Positions 40,380-48,961 of a DNA stretch of 64,000 nucleotides are shown here, in pieces. Location: NCBI RefSeq assembly GCF_008364685.1, contig NZ_VTTL01000003.1, positions 400,246 to 464,245 of the forward strand, given 5' to 3'. The position numbers were made by a program, and so were the translations under genes. Positions within the stretch are counted from its first letter, which is position 1. Each line of letters opens with the position of its first letter. The notes below the pieces were generated by a model that saw only the letters and a list, made by a program, of their open reading frames with translations, was not told the DNA's origin and ran no database searches. Source of the stretch: Xanthobacter oligotrophicus. Lineage in GTDB: Bacteria; Pseudomonadota; Alphaproteobacteria; Rhizobiales; Xanthobacteraceae.

Positions 40380-40688
40380 GGCGGACGCGAGGTCGCCAAA
40401 TCCTTCTCCCGTCACAGGGTTGAGCCCTCTCCCGCCTGCGGGGGAGGGTCGGGAGGGGGAAGGCGCATCCGCCGGCAGGACCGTCTGACGACGGTTCCGG
40501 CGGCGCCACCGCAGCCCCTCCCCTCTTCCTCATGCGCAATCCGCAAGCGGAAGAGGGCGCAAGGCGTCGGGGGCACAGAGAACCAACCGGAGCGGCACGG
40601 TCCAAACCCGTCCGCTCCCTTTTGAAGGAGAAGGTGCCCCGGCCAAGGTCCAGCCAACGCCCGGCACCCGCAAAGGCATTCTAGACCC
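40380..40688. other. infB-rbfA spacer with stacked inverted repeats
   Basis: A 309 bp gap, wide for this operon. It contains a GC-rich family hairpin (arms CCCTCTCCCGC at 40425-40435 and GCGGGGGAGGG at 40438-40448). A second long hairpin around 40468-40503 has arms CCGCCGG/CCGGCGG outside ACCGTC-TGAC-GACGGT. No gene is visible. Confidence 0.7.
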
Positions 40689-41144
40689 ATGAAACCTGAT
40701 ACACGCACGGGGGGCGGCCCCTCCCAGCGCATGCTGCGCGTGGGCGAGCTTGTCCGCCACGCGCTCGCCGACGTGCTCCAGCGCGGCGCCATCACCGATC
40801 CGGTGCTCACCGCGCACATCATCACGGTGCCCGAGGTGCGCATGTCGCCGGACCTCAAGATCGCCACCTGCTACGTCATGCCCCTCGGCGGCAAGGACAT
40901 CACCCCGGTGATCAAGGCGCTGGCGGCCAATGCCCGCTACCTGCGCCTGGAGGTCGGCCGCCGCATGGAGCTGAAATCCGTGCCCGAGCTGCGCTTCCGC
41001 GAGGACACCTCGTTCGACGAGGGCGCCCGCATGGATGCCCTGCTGCGCTCGCCCAAGGTGGTGCGCGACCTCGATGACACCTCCTCGGATGACACGTCCT
41101 CGGACGCCACCACCGACACCGACAAAGAGACCGACGCCGAATGA
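40689..41144 (+). CDS. rbfA: Ribosome-binding factor A
   Basis: KH-like 30S maturation factor. The 151-residue product has the family core: [20 protein letters not shown], then [20 protein letters not shown] and the conserved [19 protein letters not shown]. The last ~20 residues are an Asp/Thr/Ser-rich tail ([20 protein letters not shown]). The ATG at 40689 is the only sensible start. The stop overlaps truB by 4 bp (ATGA). Confidence 0.96.
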   Translation: MKPDTRTGGGPSQRMLRVGELVRHALADVLQRGAITDPVLTAHIITVPEVRMSPDLKIATCYVMPLGGKDITPVIKALAANARYLRLEVGRRMELKSVPELRFREDTSFDEGARMDALLRSPKVVRDLDDTSSDDTSSDATTDTDKETDAE

Positions 41145-42232
41145 CCGCCCCCTTTGCTGCCGACGCCGCCGCCCCGATCCTCGCCGCCGAGGCCGACATT
41201 CCGCCCGCGCCCGTCGCGGCCGATGCGCAGGTCCAGCCGGACGGTGCCGAAGCCCCGCGCGCCTCCCGCGAGCAGGACAACCGTCCGCGCGCGCCCAAGC
41301 GCGACCTGGACGGCTGGGTGCTGCTGGACAAGCCCACGGGCATGACCTCCACCCAGGCGGTGGCGGTGGTGAAGCGCATTTTCGGCGCCCGCAAGGCCGG
41401 CCACGCCGGCACGCTGGACCCGCTGGCCTCCGGCTGCCTGCCCATCGCCTTCGGCGAGGCCACCAAGACCGTCCCCTACGTGATGGACGGCCGCAAGACC
41501 TACCGCTTCACGGTGCGCTTCGGCGTCGAGACCGACACCGACGACAGCGAGGGCAAGGCCGTGGTCACCTCCGACCATCGCCCGACGGACGAGGACATCG
41601 TCGCAGCGCTGGCCGCCTTCCGGGGCGAGGTCATGCAGGTGCCGCCGGCCTATTCGGCCCTCAAGATCGGCGGCGAGCGCGCCTATGACCTTGCCCGCGA
41701 GGGCGAGGAGGTGGTGCTCCAGCCCCGTCCGGTCACCATCTTCCGCATCGAGCTGGTGGAGCGCCCCGACGCCGACCATGCGGTGCTGGAGGCGGAATGC
41801 GGCAAGGGCACCTACGTGCGCGCCATCGCCCGCGACCTCGGCCGCATGCTGGATGCGCGCGGTCACGTCTCGGCCCTGCGCCGGGCCTGCGTCGGCCCGT
41901 TCCTGGAAGAGGATCTGGTGCCCCTCGACGAGATGCGCGAGCGCGCCGAGGCCGGCGAGGAAGCCCTGATGGACGCCCTCGACCCGGTGGCGCTGGCGCT
42001 GGAGGAGATCCCGCAGATCGCAGTGACCCCGCCCGACGCCCACCGCCTGCGCTGCGGGCAGAGCGTGATCCTGCGCGGGCGCGATGCGCCCATCGTGCAG
42101 GGCCATGCCGCCATCACCTGCCAGGGCGCCCTGATCGCCATCGGCGACGTGGACGCGGGCGAGATCTTCCCCCACCGCGTCTTCAACTGGGGCCAGAAGG
42201 ACAAGAAGCCCCAGCGCCGCGGCAAGCGCTGA
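41141..42232 (+). CDS. truB: tRNA pseudouridine(55) synthase TruB
   Basis: Makes pseudouridine 55 in the T loop of tRNAs. The catalytic Asp is in [39 protein letters not shown] and [20 protein letters not shown] are further TruB motifs. The 363-residue length includes a ~50-residue Ala/Pro-rich N-terminal extension before [17 protein letters not shown]. It is coupled to rbfA by the ATGA overlap. Confidence 0.96.
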   Translation: MTAPFAADAAAPILAAEADIPPAPVAADAQVQPDGAEAPRASREQDNRPRAPKRDLDGWVLLDKPTGMTSTQAVAVVKRIFGARKAGHAGTLDPLASGCLPIAFGEATKTVPYVMDGRKTYRFTVRFGVETDTDDSEGKAVVTSDHRPTDEDIVAALAAFRGEVMQVPPAYSALKIGGERAYDLAREGEEVVLQPRPVTIFRIELVERPDADHAVLEAECGKGTYVRAIARDLGRMLDARGHVSALRRACVGPFLEEDLVPLDEMRERAEAGEEALMDALDPVALALEEIPQIAVTPPDAHRLRCGQSVILRGRDAPIVQGHAAITCQGALIAIGDVDAGEIFPHRVFNWGQKDKKPQRRGKR

Positions 42233-42240
42233 GCTGGCCC

Positions 42241-42337
42241 CTGCGCTAAGCGTATTCTGCGCTGAGCGTATCCTGCGCATTGCATACAATGCGGCATGCG
42301 TCTTGCGTTCCTTCCGTGGGGGCTCTCCACGGAAGGA
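42241..42337 (+). promoter_or_regulatory. Promoter and RBS-masking leader of the peptide-binding protein gene
   Basis: Two tandem 16 bp repeats, CTGCGCTAAGCGTATT (42241-42256) and CTGCGCTGAGCGTATC (42257-42272), are followed by a palindrome with 7 bp arms, CGCATTG-CATA-CAATGCG (42276-42293). This palindrome contains TACAAT, a plausible -10 hexamer. Next is a perfect 11 bp stem: TCCTTCCGTGG (42309-42319) pairs with CCACGGAAGGA (42327-42337). The 3' arm contains the GGAAGGA Shine-Dalgarno sequence, 7 nt before the ATG at 42345. Confidence 0.65.
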
Positions 42338-42344
42338 CGTTTTC

Positions 42345-43940
42345 ATGGCGTTTCGACATTCCCTAGCCGCTGCTTTTTTCGCCGCCGTTGCACTGGCGGC
42401 CCCGGCCCGGGCTGAAAGCGTGGTCCGCTACGGCATCTCCATGGCTGACATTCCCCAGACCACGGGACAGCCTGATCGTGGGGCAGGTGCCTATCAATTC
42501 ACCGGCTACACCCTCTACGACCCGCTGGTGGCGTGGGAAATGAACGTGGCCGACCGCCCCGGCAAGCTGGTGCCGGGCCTCGCCACCGAATGGAAGGTGG
42601 ACCCCACCGACCAGAAGAAGTGGCTGTTCACCCTGCGCAAGGGCGTGAAGTTCCACGACGGCAGCGATTTCAACGCCGACGCGGTGGTGTGGAATCTCGA
42701 CAAGGTGCTGGACGAGAAGGCGCCCCACTTCGACAAGCGCCAGTCCGCCCAGGTGAAGACCCGCCTGCCGGGCGTCGCCTCCTGGAAGAAGATCGACGAT
42801 AATACCGTCGAGATCACCACCAAGGACGTAGACAGCTTCTTCCCCTACCAGATGCTGTGGTTCCTGGTCTCCAGCCCCGCCCAGTATGAGAAGCTCGGCC
42901 GCGACTGGGACAAGTTCGCCCAGAGCCCCTCCGGCACCGGGCCGTTCAAGCAGGACAAGCTGGTGCCCCGCGAGCGGCTGGAGCTGGTCAAGAACTCCGA
43001 CTATTGGGACAAGACCCGCCTGCCCAAGACCGACCGCATGATCCTCATCCCCATGCCGGAGGCGCTGACCCGCACCAACGCGCTGCTCGCCGGCCAGGTG
43101 GACCTGATCGAGACCCCTGCCCCCGATGCCGTGCCCCAGCTCAAGTCGGCGGGCATGAAGATCGTCACCAATGTCACTCCGCACGTGTGGAACTACCACC
43201 TCTCGGTGCTGCCCGGCTCGCCCTGGACCGACGCGCGCCTGCGCAAGGCCCTCAACCTCGCGGTGGACCGCGACGGCGTGGTGGAGCTGATGAACGGCCT
43301 CGCCAAGCCCGCCAAGGGCCAGGTGGACGTTTCCAGCCCGTGGTTCGGCAAGCCGGACTTCGACCTCAAGTATGATCCCGAGGCCGCCAAGAAGCTGGTG
43401 AAGGAAGCCGGCTATTCCCCGGAGAAGCCGCTGAAGGCCACCTTCATCATCGCCGCCGGCGGCACCGGCCAGATGCTCTCCCTACCCATGAACGAGTTCC
43501 TGCAGGCGAGCTTCAAGGAGATCGGCGTCGACGTGGAGTTCAAGGTGGTGGAGCTGGAAGCGCTCTACACCGCCTGGCGCAAGGGGGCGAAGGACCCGAT
43601 GAACGCGGGCATCACCGCCAACAACATCGCCTATGTGACCTCGGACCCGCTTTACGCCCTCATCCGCTTCTTCGACTCGCGGCAGGTGGCGCCGGTGGGC
43701 GTCAACTGGGGCTTCTATGCCAACCCCAAGGTGGACGCCCTGATCGACGAGGCCAAGCACACCTTCGACACAAAGCAGCAGGACGCGCTGCTGGCCCAGG
43801 TGCACCAGACCGTGGTGGACGACGCCGTGCTGGTGTGGGTGGTGCACGACACCAACCCGCACGCGCTCTCGCCCAAGGTGAAGAGCTTCGTGCAGGCCCA
43901 GCACTGGTTCCAGGACCTGACCACCATCGGAGTGCAGTGA
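42345..43940 (+). CDS. ABC transporter substrate-binding protein, peptide/nickel (family 5)
   Basis: A 531-residue periplasmic solute-binding protein. A Sec signal peptide (MAFRHSLAAAFFAAVALA) ends at an APARAES-type cleavage site. The family 5 signature region KWLFTLRKGVKFHDGSDFNA and the later WTDARLRKALNLAVDRDGVV are present. Ligand class (dipeptides, opines, metals) cannot be read from sequence. No permease or ATPase genes adjoin it, so it is an orphan binding protein inserted between truB and rpsO. Its leader can mask the RBS. Confidence 0.9.
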   Translation: MAFRHSLAAAFFAAVALAAPARAESVVRYGISMADIPQTTGQPDRGAGAYQFTGYTLYDPLVAWEMNVADRPGKLVPGLATEWKVDPTDQKKWLFTLRKGVKFHDGSDFNADAVVWNLDKVLDEKAPHFDKRQSAQVKTRLPGVASWKKIDDNTVEITTKDVDSFFPYQMLWFLVSSPAQYEKLGRDWDKFAQSPSGTGPFKQDKLVPRERLELVKNSDYWDKTRLPKTDRMILIPMPEALTRTNALLAGQVDLIETPAPDAVPQLKSAGMKIVTNVTPHVWNYHLSVLPGSPWTDARLRKALNLAVDRDGVVELMNGLAKPAKGQVDVSSPWFGKPDFDLKYDPEAAKKLVKEAGYSPEKPLKATFIIAAGGTGQMLSLPMNEFLQASFKEIGVDVEFKVVELEALYTAWRKGAKDPMNAGITANNIAYVTSDPLYALIRFFDSRQVAPVGVNWGFYANPKVDALIDEAKHTFDTKQQDALLAQVHQTVVDDAVLVWVVHDTNPHALSPKVKSFVQAQHWFQDLTTIGVQ

Positions 43941-44378
43941 GCCAGCTCCCCCTCCCCCTTCCGCGGGGGAGGGGTCCCGTTGTACCCGGCGACCCGCGTG
44001 CCCCGGCCGACTGAAGCGTCAGCGGAAGGAGAGCCGGGGCACAGCGCAAGAGTCAGCCGAAGGCGCTTCCAACTCGACCGCCAGGACTTGCAGTTGCCTG
44101 CTGCGCAGGACTCTTGCGCTGGATCCCGGCTCGGCGCTCCGGCGCCGCCGTCGCTGGGCCGGGACACAGCCGCCCGGAAACATTCCTCTGGTTTCACGGG
44201 GAAAACTGGATATAGTCCGCCGCGCGGACGGTGCCGAAAGGCGCCGCCGTCCGCGTTTTGCCTCGACCGTGCTGGACGACATCCCGGCCCGGCCGAGCGG
44301 AAGCCCGAACGGCCATCCGGCAACCCGGTGGCTCATCCCAAGGGCTTCCACCCCACTCTCGTTTGAAAGGATGGACCG
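43941..44378. other. Intergenic region upstream of rpsO
   Basis: A 438 bp spacer. It holds a GC-rich family hairpin right after the binding-protein gene (CCCCTCCCCC at 43949-43958 with GGGGGAGGGG at 43965-43974) and a terminator-like hairpin at 44223-44259. TATAGT at 44211 is a possible -10 element, but no good -35 hexamer is seen. No gene is visible. Confidence 0.6.
44223..44259 (+). terminator. Terminator-like hairpin in the rpsO leader
   Basis: Stem CGCGGACGG (44223-44231) and CCGTCCGCG (44247-44255), with an inner GCC-GAAA-GGC tetraloop stem and followed by TTTT. It lies about 120 nt before the rpsO start. It may end the upstream transcript or act as an attenuator for rpsO. Confidence 0.7.
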
Positions 44379-44648
44379 ATGTCGATCACAGCAGAGCGCA
44401 AGCAGGCGCTGATCAAGGATTTTGGCGCGAAGGACGGCGACACGGGTTCGCCGGAAGTGCAGGTGGCGATCCTCACCGAGCGGATCACGAACCTCACCGG
44501 TCACTTCAAGTCCCATCACAAGGACAACCATTCGCGCCGCGGGCTGCTGAAGCTCGTGTCCCAGCGCCGCAGCCTTCTCGACTATCTGAAGCGCAAGGAC
44601 GAAGGGCGCTACAAGTCCCTCATCGAGCGTCTCGGCATCCGCCGCTGA
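44379..44648 (+). CDS. rpsO: 30S ribosomal protein S15
   Basis: Primary 16S rRNA-binding protein that organises the central domain of the 30S subunit. The 89-residue protein matches S15 in length and sequence: [20 protein letters not shown], then [20 protein letters not shown] and [12 protein letters not shown]. The ATG at 44379 follows GAAAGGATG. The gene order rpsO-pnp is conserved among bacteria. Confidence 0.98.
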   Translation: MSITAERKQALIKDFGAKDGDTGSPEVQVAILTERITNLTGHFKSHHKDNHSRRGLLKLVSQRRSLLDYLKRKDEGRYKSLIERLGIRR

Positions 44649-44929
44649 CGCGGTGAGAAAGACCCGCCTGGCACCGGTGGAAGACCGGGGCAGTCGGGTT
44701 CAGGAGCGGCCCGGCCCATGGAGGGCCGGCGCCGTGCGCGCCTTGCAAAGGTGTGCTTTACGCAGCGGGCATGGGGCCGGCTGCGGGTCCGCGCACGAAG
44801 GACAGGTCATGGCAGGATCGCCGGACGCAACCGTCGGAGCCTCCTCTTGAGGGAGCAGCTTCGCGCGGCGCGTCCGGCCGTCTTGCTCATGGCTTGCCTG
44901 CGTCGCGCCTGAATCAAGAAAGAACACAC
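44649..44929 (+). promoter_or_regulatory. rpsO-pnp intergenic leader
   Basis: A 281 nt spacer. It includes a perfect hairpin CCGGCCC-ATGGA-GGGCCGG (44711-44729) inside a longer GC-rich stem. In E. coli the pnp leader is cut by RNase III and autoregulated by PNPase; a similar role is possible here but only inferred from position and structure. Confidence 0.45.
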
Positions 44930-47122
44930 ATGTTCGACATCCATCGCGAAGAGCTGGACTGGGGTGGCCGCACCCTCACCCTCGAGACCGGCAAGATGGC
45001 CCGCCAGGCCGACGGCTCGGTGCTCGCCACCTACGGCGACACCAAGGTGCTCGCCACCGTGGTCTCCGCCAAGGAGCCCAAGCCCGGCCAGGACTTCTTC
45101 CCCCTGACCGTGAACTACCAGGAAAAGACCTACGCCGCGGGCCGCATCCCCGGCGGCTATTTCAAGCGTGAGGGGCGTCCGAGCGAGAAGGAGACCCTGG
45201 TCTCCCGCCTCATCGACCGCCCGATCCGCCCGCTGTTCCCCGAGGGCTACAAGTGCGACACCCAGGTGGTCATCACCGTGCTGGCGCATGACCTGGAGAA
45301 CGACCCCGACGTGGTCGCCCTGGTCGCCGCCTCCGCCGCCCTCACCCTGTCCGGCGTGCCCTTCATGGGCCCCGTGGGCGCCGCGCGCGTGGGCTTCATC
45401 GACAACGAGTACGTGCTCAACCCGTCCGTGGACGAGGTGAAGGAAAGCGCGCTCGAGCTCGTGGTCGCCGGCACGGGCGATGCCGTGCTCATGGTGGAAT
45501 CGGAAGCGAAAGAGCTGCCCGAGGAGATCATGCTCGGCGCCGTAATGTTCGGCCACCGCCACTTCCAGCCGGTGATCGAGGCCATCATCAAGCTGGCCGA
45601 GAAGGCCGCCAAGGAGCCGCGCAACTTCCAGCCGGCCGATGTCTCCGAGGTGGAGGCCAAGGTCCGCGAGATCGCCGAGAGCGACCTGCGCTCCGCCTAC
45701 AAGATCAAGCAGAAGCAGGACCGCTACGCCGCCGTCGGCGCCGCCAAGTCCAAGGTGAAGAAGTATTACGAGGAACTGGCCCTCGACGGCACCAAGGTGC
45801 CCACCGCCCAGGTGATCTCCGACGTGTTCAAGGCGCTCGAGGCCAATATCGTGCGTTGGAGCATCCTCGACGAGGGCATCCGCATCGACGGCCGCGACGT
45901 CTACACCGTGCGCCCCATCGTGTCGGAAGTGGGCATCCTGCCCCGCGCCCACGGCTCCGCCCTGTTCACCCGCGGCGAGACCCAGGCCCTCGTGGTGGCG
46001 ACGCTGGGCACCGGCGAGGACGAGCAGTTCATCGACAGCCTGGAAGGCACCTACAAGGAGCACTTCCTGCTGCACTACAACTTCCCGCCCTTCTCCGTGG
46101 GCGAGACCGGCCGCATGGGCTCCCCCGGCCGCCGCGAGATCGGCCACGGCAAGCTCGCCTGGCGCGCCATCCACCCCATGCTGCCGGCCAAGCACGAGTT
46201 CCCCTACACCCTGCGCGTGGTGTCGGAGATCCTCGAGTCCAACGGCTCGTCCTCCATGGCCACCGTCTGCGGCACCTCGCTGGCGCTGATGGATGCGGGC
46301 GTGCCGCTGCGCCGCCCGGTGGCGGGCATCGCCATGGGCCTCATCCTCGAGGGTGAGAAGTTCGCCGTGCTCTCCGACATCCTCGGCGACGAGGACCACC
46401 TCGGCGACATGGACTTCAAGGTGGCCGGCACCGAGCAGGGCGTGACCTCGCTCCAGATGGACATCAAGATCGCCGGCATCACCGAGGAGATCATGAAGGT
46501 CGCCCTCACCCAGGCGAAGGACGGCCGCGTCCACATCCTCGGCGAGATGTCGAAGGCCCTCACCACCGCCCGCGCGGAACTCGGCGAGCACGCCCCGCGC
46601 ATCGAGGTGATGAAGATCGCCGTGGACAAGATCCGCGAAGTGATCGGCTCCGGCGGCAAGGTGATCCGCGAGATCGTCGAGAAGACCGGCGCCAAGATCA
46701 ACATCGAGGACGACGGCACCATCAAGATCGCCTCGGCCTCGGGCGACGCCATCAAGGCCGCCATCAACTGGATCAAGTCCATCGCTTCCGAGCCGGAAGT
46801 AGGCCAGATCTATGAAGGCACCGTGGTGAAGGTGGTGGACTTCGGCGCCTTCGTGAACTTCTTCGGCTCCAAGGACGGCCTCGTCCACGTGTCGCAGATG
46901 GCCAACGAGCGCGTGGCCAAGCCCTCCGACGTGGTCAAGGAAGGCGACAAGGTCAAGGTCAAGCTCATGGGCTTCGACGAGCGCGGCAAGACCCGCCTGT
47001 CCATGAAGGTGGTGGACCAGGCCACCGGCGAAGACCTGGAAGCCAAGGCCAAGGCCGAGCGCGATGCCGCCCGCGCCGCCGCCCCGGCCGCCACCGGCGA
47101 CGAGGCCGGCGCTGCCGAGTGA
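44930..47122 (+). CDS. pnp: Polyribonucleotide nucleotidyltransferase (PNPase)
   Basis: Phosphorolytic 3'-5' exoribonuclease of the degradosome. The 730-residue protein contains two RNase PH domains ([40 protein letters not shown] with the catalytic core [20 protein letters not shown]), a KH domain ([20 protein letters not shown]) and an S1 domain ([20 protein letters not shown]). The ATG at 44930 ([13 protein letters not shown]) is the standard alphaproteobacterial start. A strong terminator follows. Confidence 0.97.
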   Translation: MFDIHREELDWGGRTLTLETGKMARQADGSVLATYGDTKVLATVVSAKEPKPGQDFFPLTVNYQEKTYAAGRIPGGYFKREGRPSEKETLVSRLIDRPIRPLFPEGYKCDTQVVITVLAHDLENDPDVVALVAASAALTLSGVPFMGPVGAARVGFIDNEYVLNPSVDEVKESALELVVAGTGDAVLMVESEAKELPEEIMLGAVMFGHRHFQPVIEAIIKLAEKAAKEPRNFQPADVSEVEAKVREIAESDLRSAYKIKQKQDRYAAVGAAKSKVKKYYEELALDGTKVPTAQVISDVFKALEANIVRWSILDEGIRIDGRDVYTVRPIVSEVGILPRAHGSALFTRGETQALVVATLGTGEDEQFIDSLEGTYKEHFLLHYNFPPFSVGETGRMGSPGRREIGHGKLAWRAIHPMLPAKHEFPYTLRVVSEILESNGSSSMATVCGTSLALMDAGVPLRRPVAGIAMGLILEGEKFAVLSDILGDEDHLGDMDFKVAGTEQGVTSLQMDIKIAGITEEIMKVALTQAKDGRVHILGEMSKALTTARAELGEHAPRIEVMKIAVDKIREVIGSGGKVIREIVEKTGAKINIEDDGTIKIASASGDAIKAAINWIKSIASEPEVGQIYEGTVVKVVDFGAFVNFFGSKDGLVHVSQMANERVAKPSDVVKEGDKVKVKLMGFDERGKTRLSMKVVDQATGEDLEAKAKAERDAARAAAPAATGDEAGAAE

Positions 47123-47149
47123 TCCTCCGGGTCACATGAGACATGGAAA

Positions 47150-47174
47150 GGGCGGCCGCGAGGCCGCCCTTTTT
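47150..47174 (+). terminator. Intrinsic terminator after pnp
   Basis: Stem GGGCGGCC (47150-47157) and GGCCGCCC (47162-47169) with a GCGA loop, preceded by AAA and followed by TTTTT. It is located 28 bp past the pnp stop. Confidence 0.93.
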
Positions 47175-47250
47175 GCTTGGCGCCGCGGGACCATCGCCGT
47201 TTTCGACCGACGCGGCCCGCTTTCGGGCGCAACGGCGAATTTCGCCGCAA

Positions 47251-47264
47251 ATGACCTATGTCAA
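47251..47264 (+). promoter_or_regulatory. FNR/FixK-type box upstream of ferritin-like gene
   Basis: ATGAC-CTAT-GTCAA matches the CRP/FNR-family consensus TTGAY-N4-RTCAA except for the first base. TAGATT at 47287-47292 sits where the -10 element of a class II activated promoter would lie if the box is centred at -41.5, giving a leader of about 79 nt to the TTG start at 47378. Confidence 0.55.
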
Positions 47265-47377
47265 AAAGGCAGGCCGGCGCTTGCGATAGATTGGCGAAGT
47301 TATGTTTGCCATTGCTTTGGCTATACGCTCCCCGGAGCGGGCGTGCCTTGTAATCATTTCAGTCGGAAGGTGATACT

Positions 47378-47854
47378 TTGGATACGGTCGAAGAATTTCT
47401 GGCCTATGCCGTCAAGCTCGAGGAAGAAGCCGCCATCCGGTTCGGCGAGCTTGCCGATGTGATGCTCAGCTGCGGAAACACGGATGTCGCAGCACTTTTC
47501 CGCCGCTTGTCCGACTATTCGCGGCTGCATCTCGCCGATGCCCGCGCGCGCGCCAAGTTCCGCGACATCCCCGATCTGAAGCCGGCCGAATTCGCGTGGC
47601 CCGACCTGGAGAGCCCGGAAACGGCGGGAATCTGGGCGGCCGATCCCTTCATCGGTCACGGACAGGCGCTTGAAATCGCGCGCGACGCCGAGGAGGCAAG
47701 CCGCCAATATTACAAGACGATTTTCGAGACGACGGCAGACCCTGAAATCCGGGCCCTCGCGAAGGAGTTCTTCGAGGAGGAATCCGAGCACGTCCAGGAG
47801 ATCCACAAATGGATCGCCGCCCACGCCGCAGGAACGCGCCTTCCCGCGGAATGA
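47378..47854 (+). CDS. Ferritin-like (rubrerythrin-type) di-iron protein
   Basis: A 158-residue all-helical protein. Metal-ligand motifs of the ferritin-like superfamily are visible: EEFLAYAVKLEEEAAIRFGE in helix 1, LSDYSRLHLADARARA in helix 2, and EEASRQYYKTIFE plus EFFEEESEHVQEIHKWIA in helices 3 and 4, giving the two E...ExxH pairs. There is no rubredoxin domain. The role is probably iron or peroxide handling. The TTG start at 47378 is supported by GGAAGG upstream. A candidate FNR/FixK box suggests low-oxygen induction. Confidence 0.8.
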   Translation: MDTVEEFLAYAVKLEEEAAIRFGELADVMLSCGNTDVAALFRRLSDYSRLHLADARARAKFRDIPDLKPAEFAWPDLESPETAGIWAADPFIGHGQALEIARDAEEASRQYYKTIFETTADPEIRALAKEFFEEESEHVQEIHKWIAAHAAGTRLPAE

Positions 47855-47876
47855 CGTGCCCGGGGCCGGGCGGGCC

Positions 47877-48875
47877 TCAGCCTTCCCGCGCCAGGAATCC
47901 CTCCGCCAGCGCCAGCGTGCCCTGCGTGTAGGCTTCCCCCATGGCCTGCGCAGTCGGCGTCTCGGCATGGGAGGCGACCCAGGCGGTGAGCAGCATCCGG
48001 CGCAGCATCACGAACACGTCGAGCGCGGCTTCCGCATCGGCGGGCAGGGGTGCGAGCGCGCGGTAGCCGTCGAGCCACGCCGCCTTCAGCTCTGGCACCA
48101 CCGGCGAATGCTCGATGAAGGAGACGGCCGCGGCGAAGTCGTAGAGGAACCACGAGAAGCCGCAATCGTCGAAATCGATCAGCGTCAGCGTGTCCCCCTC
48201 CGTCAGCAGGTTGGCGAGGCGCAGGTCGGCATGGATGAGGCCGAAGCTGCCGGGCTGTGACAAGGGCCCAAGCCGGTCCTTCAGCACGCCTGCGGTGCGC
48301 TCCAGCAGCGCGCGGCCCGGCGCGTCGAGGCCCAGCGCCGCGCGGAAATCGCCCCATAGCGGGCGCGACCCCAGCATGCTCTCGAAATCCCACACCTTGC
48401 GGGTGAAGCCTTGCGGCCGGGCCCAGCGTCGCGCATGGGCATGCAGGCGCGCATGGATGGCGCCGAGATGGCCGAACCAGCGCGGCAGGCCCGCGCCCTC
48501 CTGCGGCTCGGCGCCGGGCACGAAGGCGAAGGCGGCCATGCGGCGGGGCGTGCCGCCATCGTCGATCTCGGCGAGCAGGCGCCCGTCCAGTGTCGGGATG
48601 ATGCGGGGGGTGGGCACGATGTCGTCGGCCCTGAGCGCCGCGATCCAGGCCAGCTCGGAGCGGATTTCCGCCGGCGTGTGGTAGCCCGGCCGGTAGACGC
48701 GCAGCACCAGATCACCCGCGTCGGCGGTGGCGCGGAAGGTGGCATTCTCGGAAATGGAGAGCAGGCTCAGGGCCGCGTCGGGCGGCAGTCCCCACGTAGG
48801 AAGATGGGCGCGGATGATGTGCTCGATCCGCGTCAGATAGTCGGCGTCATACAGCACCCGCCCGGCCCCTCGCAT
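47877..48875 (-). CDS. APH-family phosphotransferase (kinase-like)
   Basis: A 332-residue protein of the aminoglycoside phosphotransferase/choline kinase fold. The catalytic loop LIHADLRLANLL supplies the Asp and Asn, and LTLIDFDDCGFSWFLYDFA supplies the metal-binding Asp. The N-lobe has LVLRVYRPGY with the ATP-contact Lys replaced by Arg. Relatives include homoserine-kinase-like and SrkA-type proteins; the substrate is unknown and antibiotic resistance should not be assumed. The ATG at 48875 is chosen because it recovers the N-lobe. It lies downstream of glnD on the same strand. Confidence 0.85.
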   Translation of the reverse strand: MRGAGRVLYDADYLTRIEHIIRAHLPTWGLPPDAALSLLSISENATFRATADAGDLVLRVYRPGYHTPAEIRSELAWIAALRADDIVPTPRIIPTLDGRLLAEIDDGGTPRRMAAFAFVPGAEPQEGAGLPRWFGHLGAIHARLHAHARRWARPQGFTRKVWDFESMLGSRPLWGDFRAALGLDAPGRALLERTAGVLKDRLGPLSQPGSFGLIHADLRLANLLTEGDTLTLIDFDDCGFSWFLYDFAAAVSFIEHSPVVPELKAAWLDGYRALAPLPADAEAALDVFVMLRRMLLTAWVASHAETPTAQAMGEAYTQGTLALAEGFLAREG

Positions 48876-48961
48876 TTGCGGGCGGAGCCTATAGCACGGC
48901 CGGGCGCGGATGGCGCCCGGCGACGCATCACCCATCAGCCATGCCGCAGTCCAAAACCGCC

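Noticed and set aside
37089..40415. Very long open frame (over 1100 codons) antisense to infB
   Set aside because: Long antisense frames are expected opposite high-GC genes with strong third-position bias; the product is His/Gly/Arg-rich without domains, and IF-2 on the plus strand is certain. The same holds for the long frames opposite nusA (34632-37064), pnp (44807-46888), the RND permease (9919-11844), ppc (11965-13923), mcd (18608-20806) and the relaxase (61038-63338).
47877..48875. Antibiotic (aminoglycoside) resistance gene
   Set aside because: The APH fold is shared with many metabolic kinases; the ATP-contact Lys position is Arg, and the core-genome context next to glnD does not suggest resistance.
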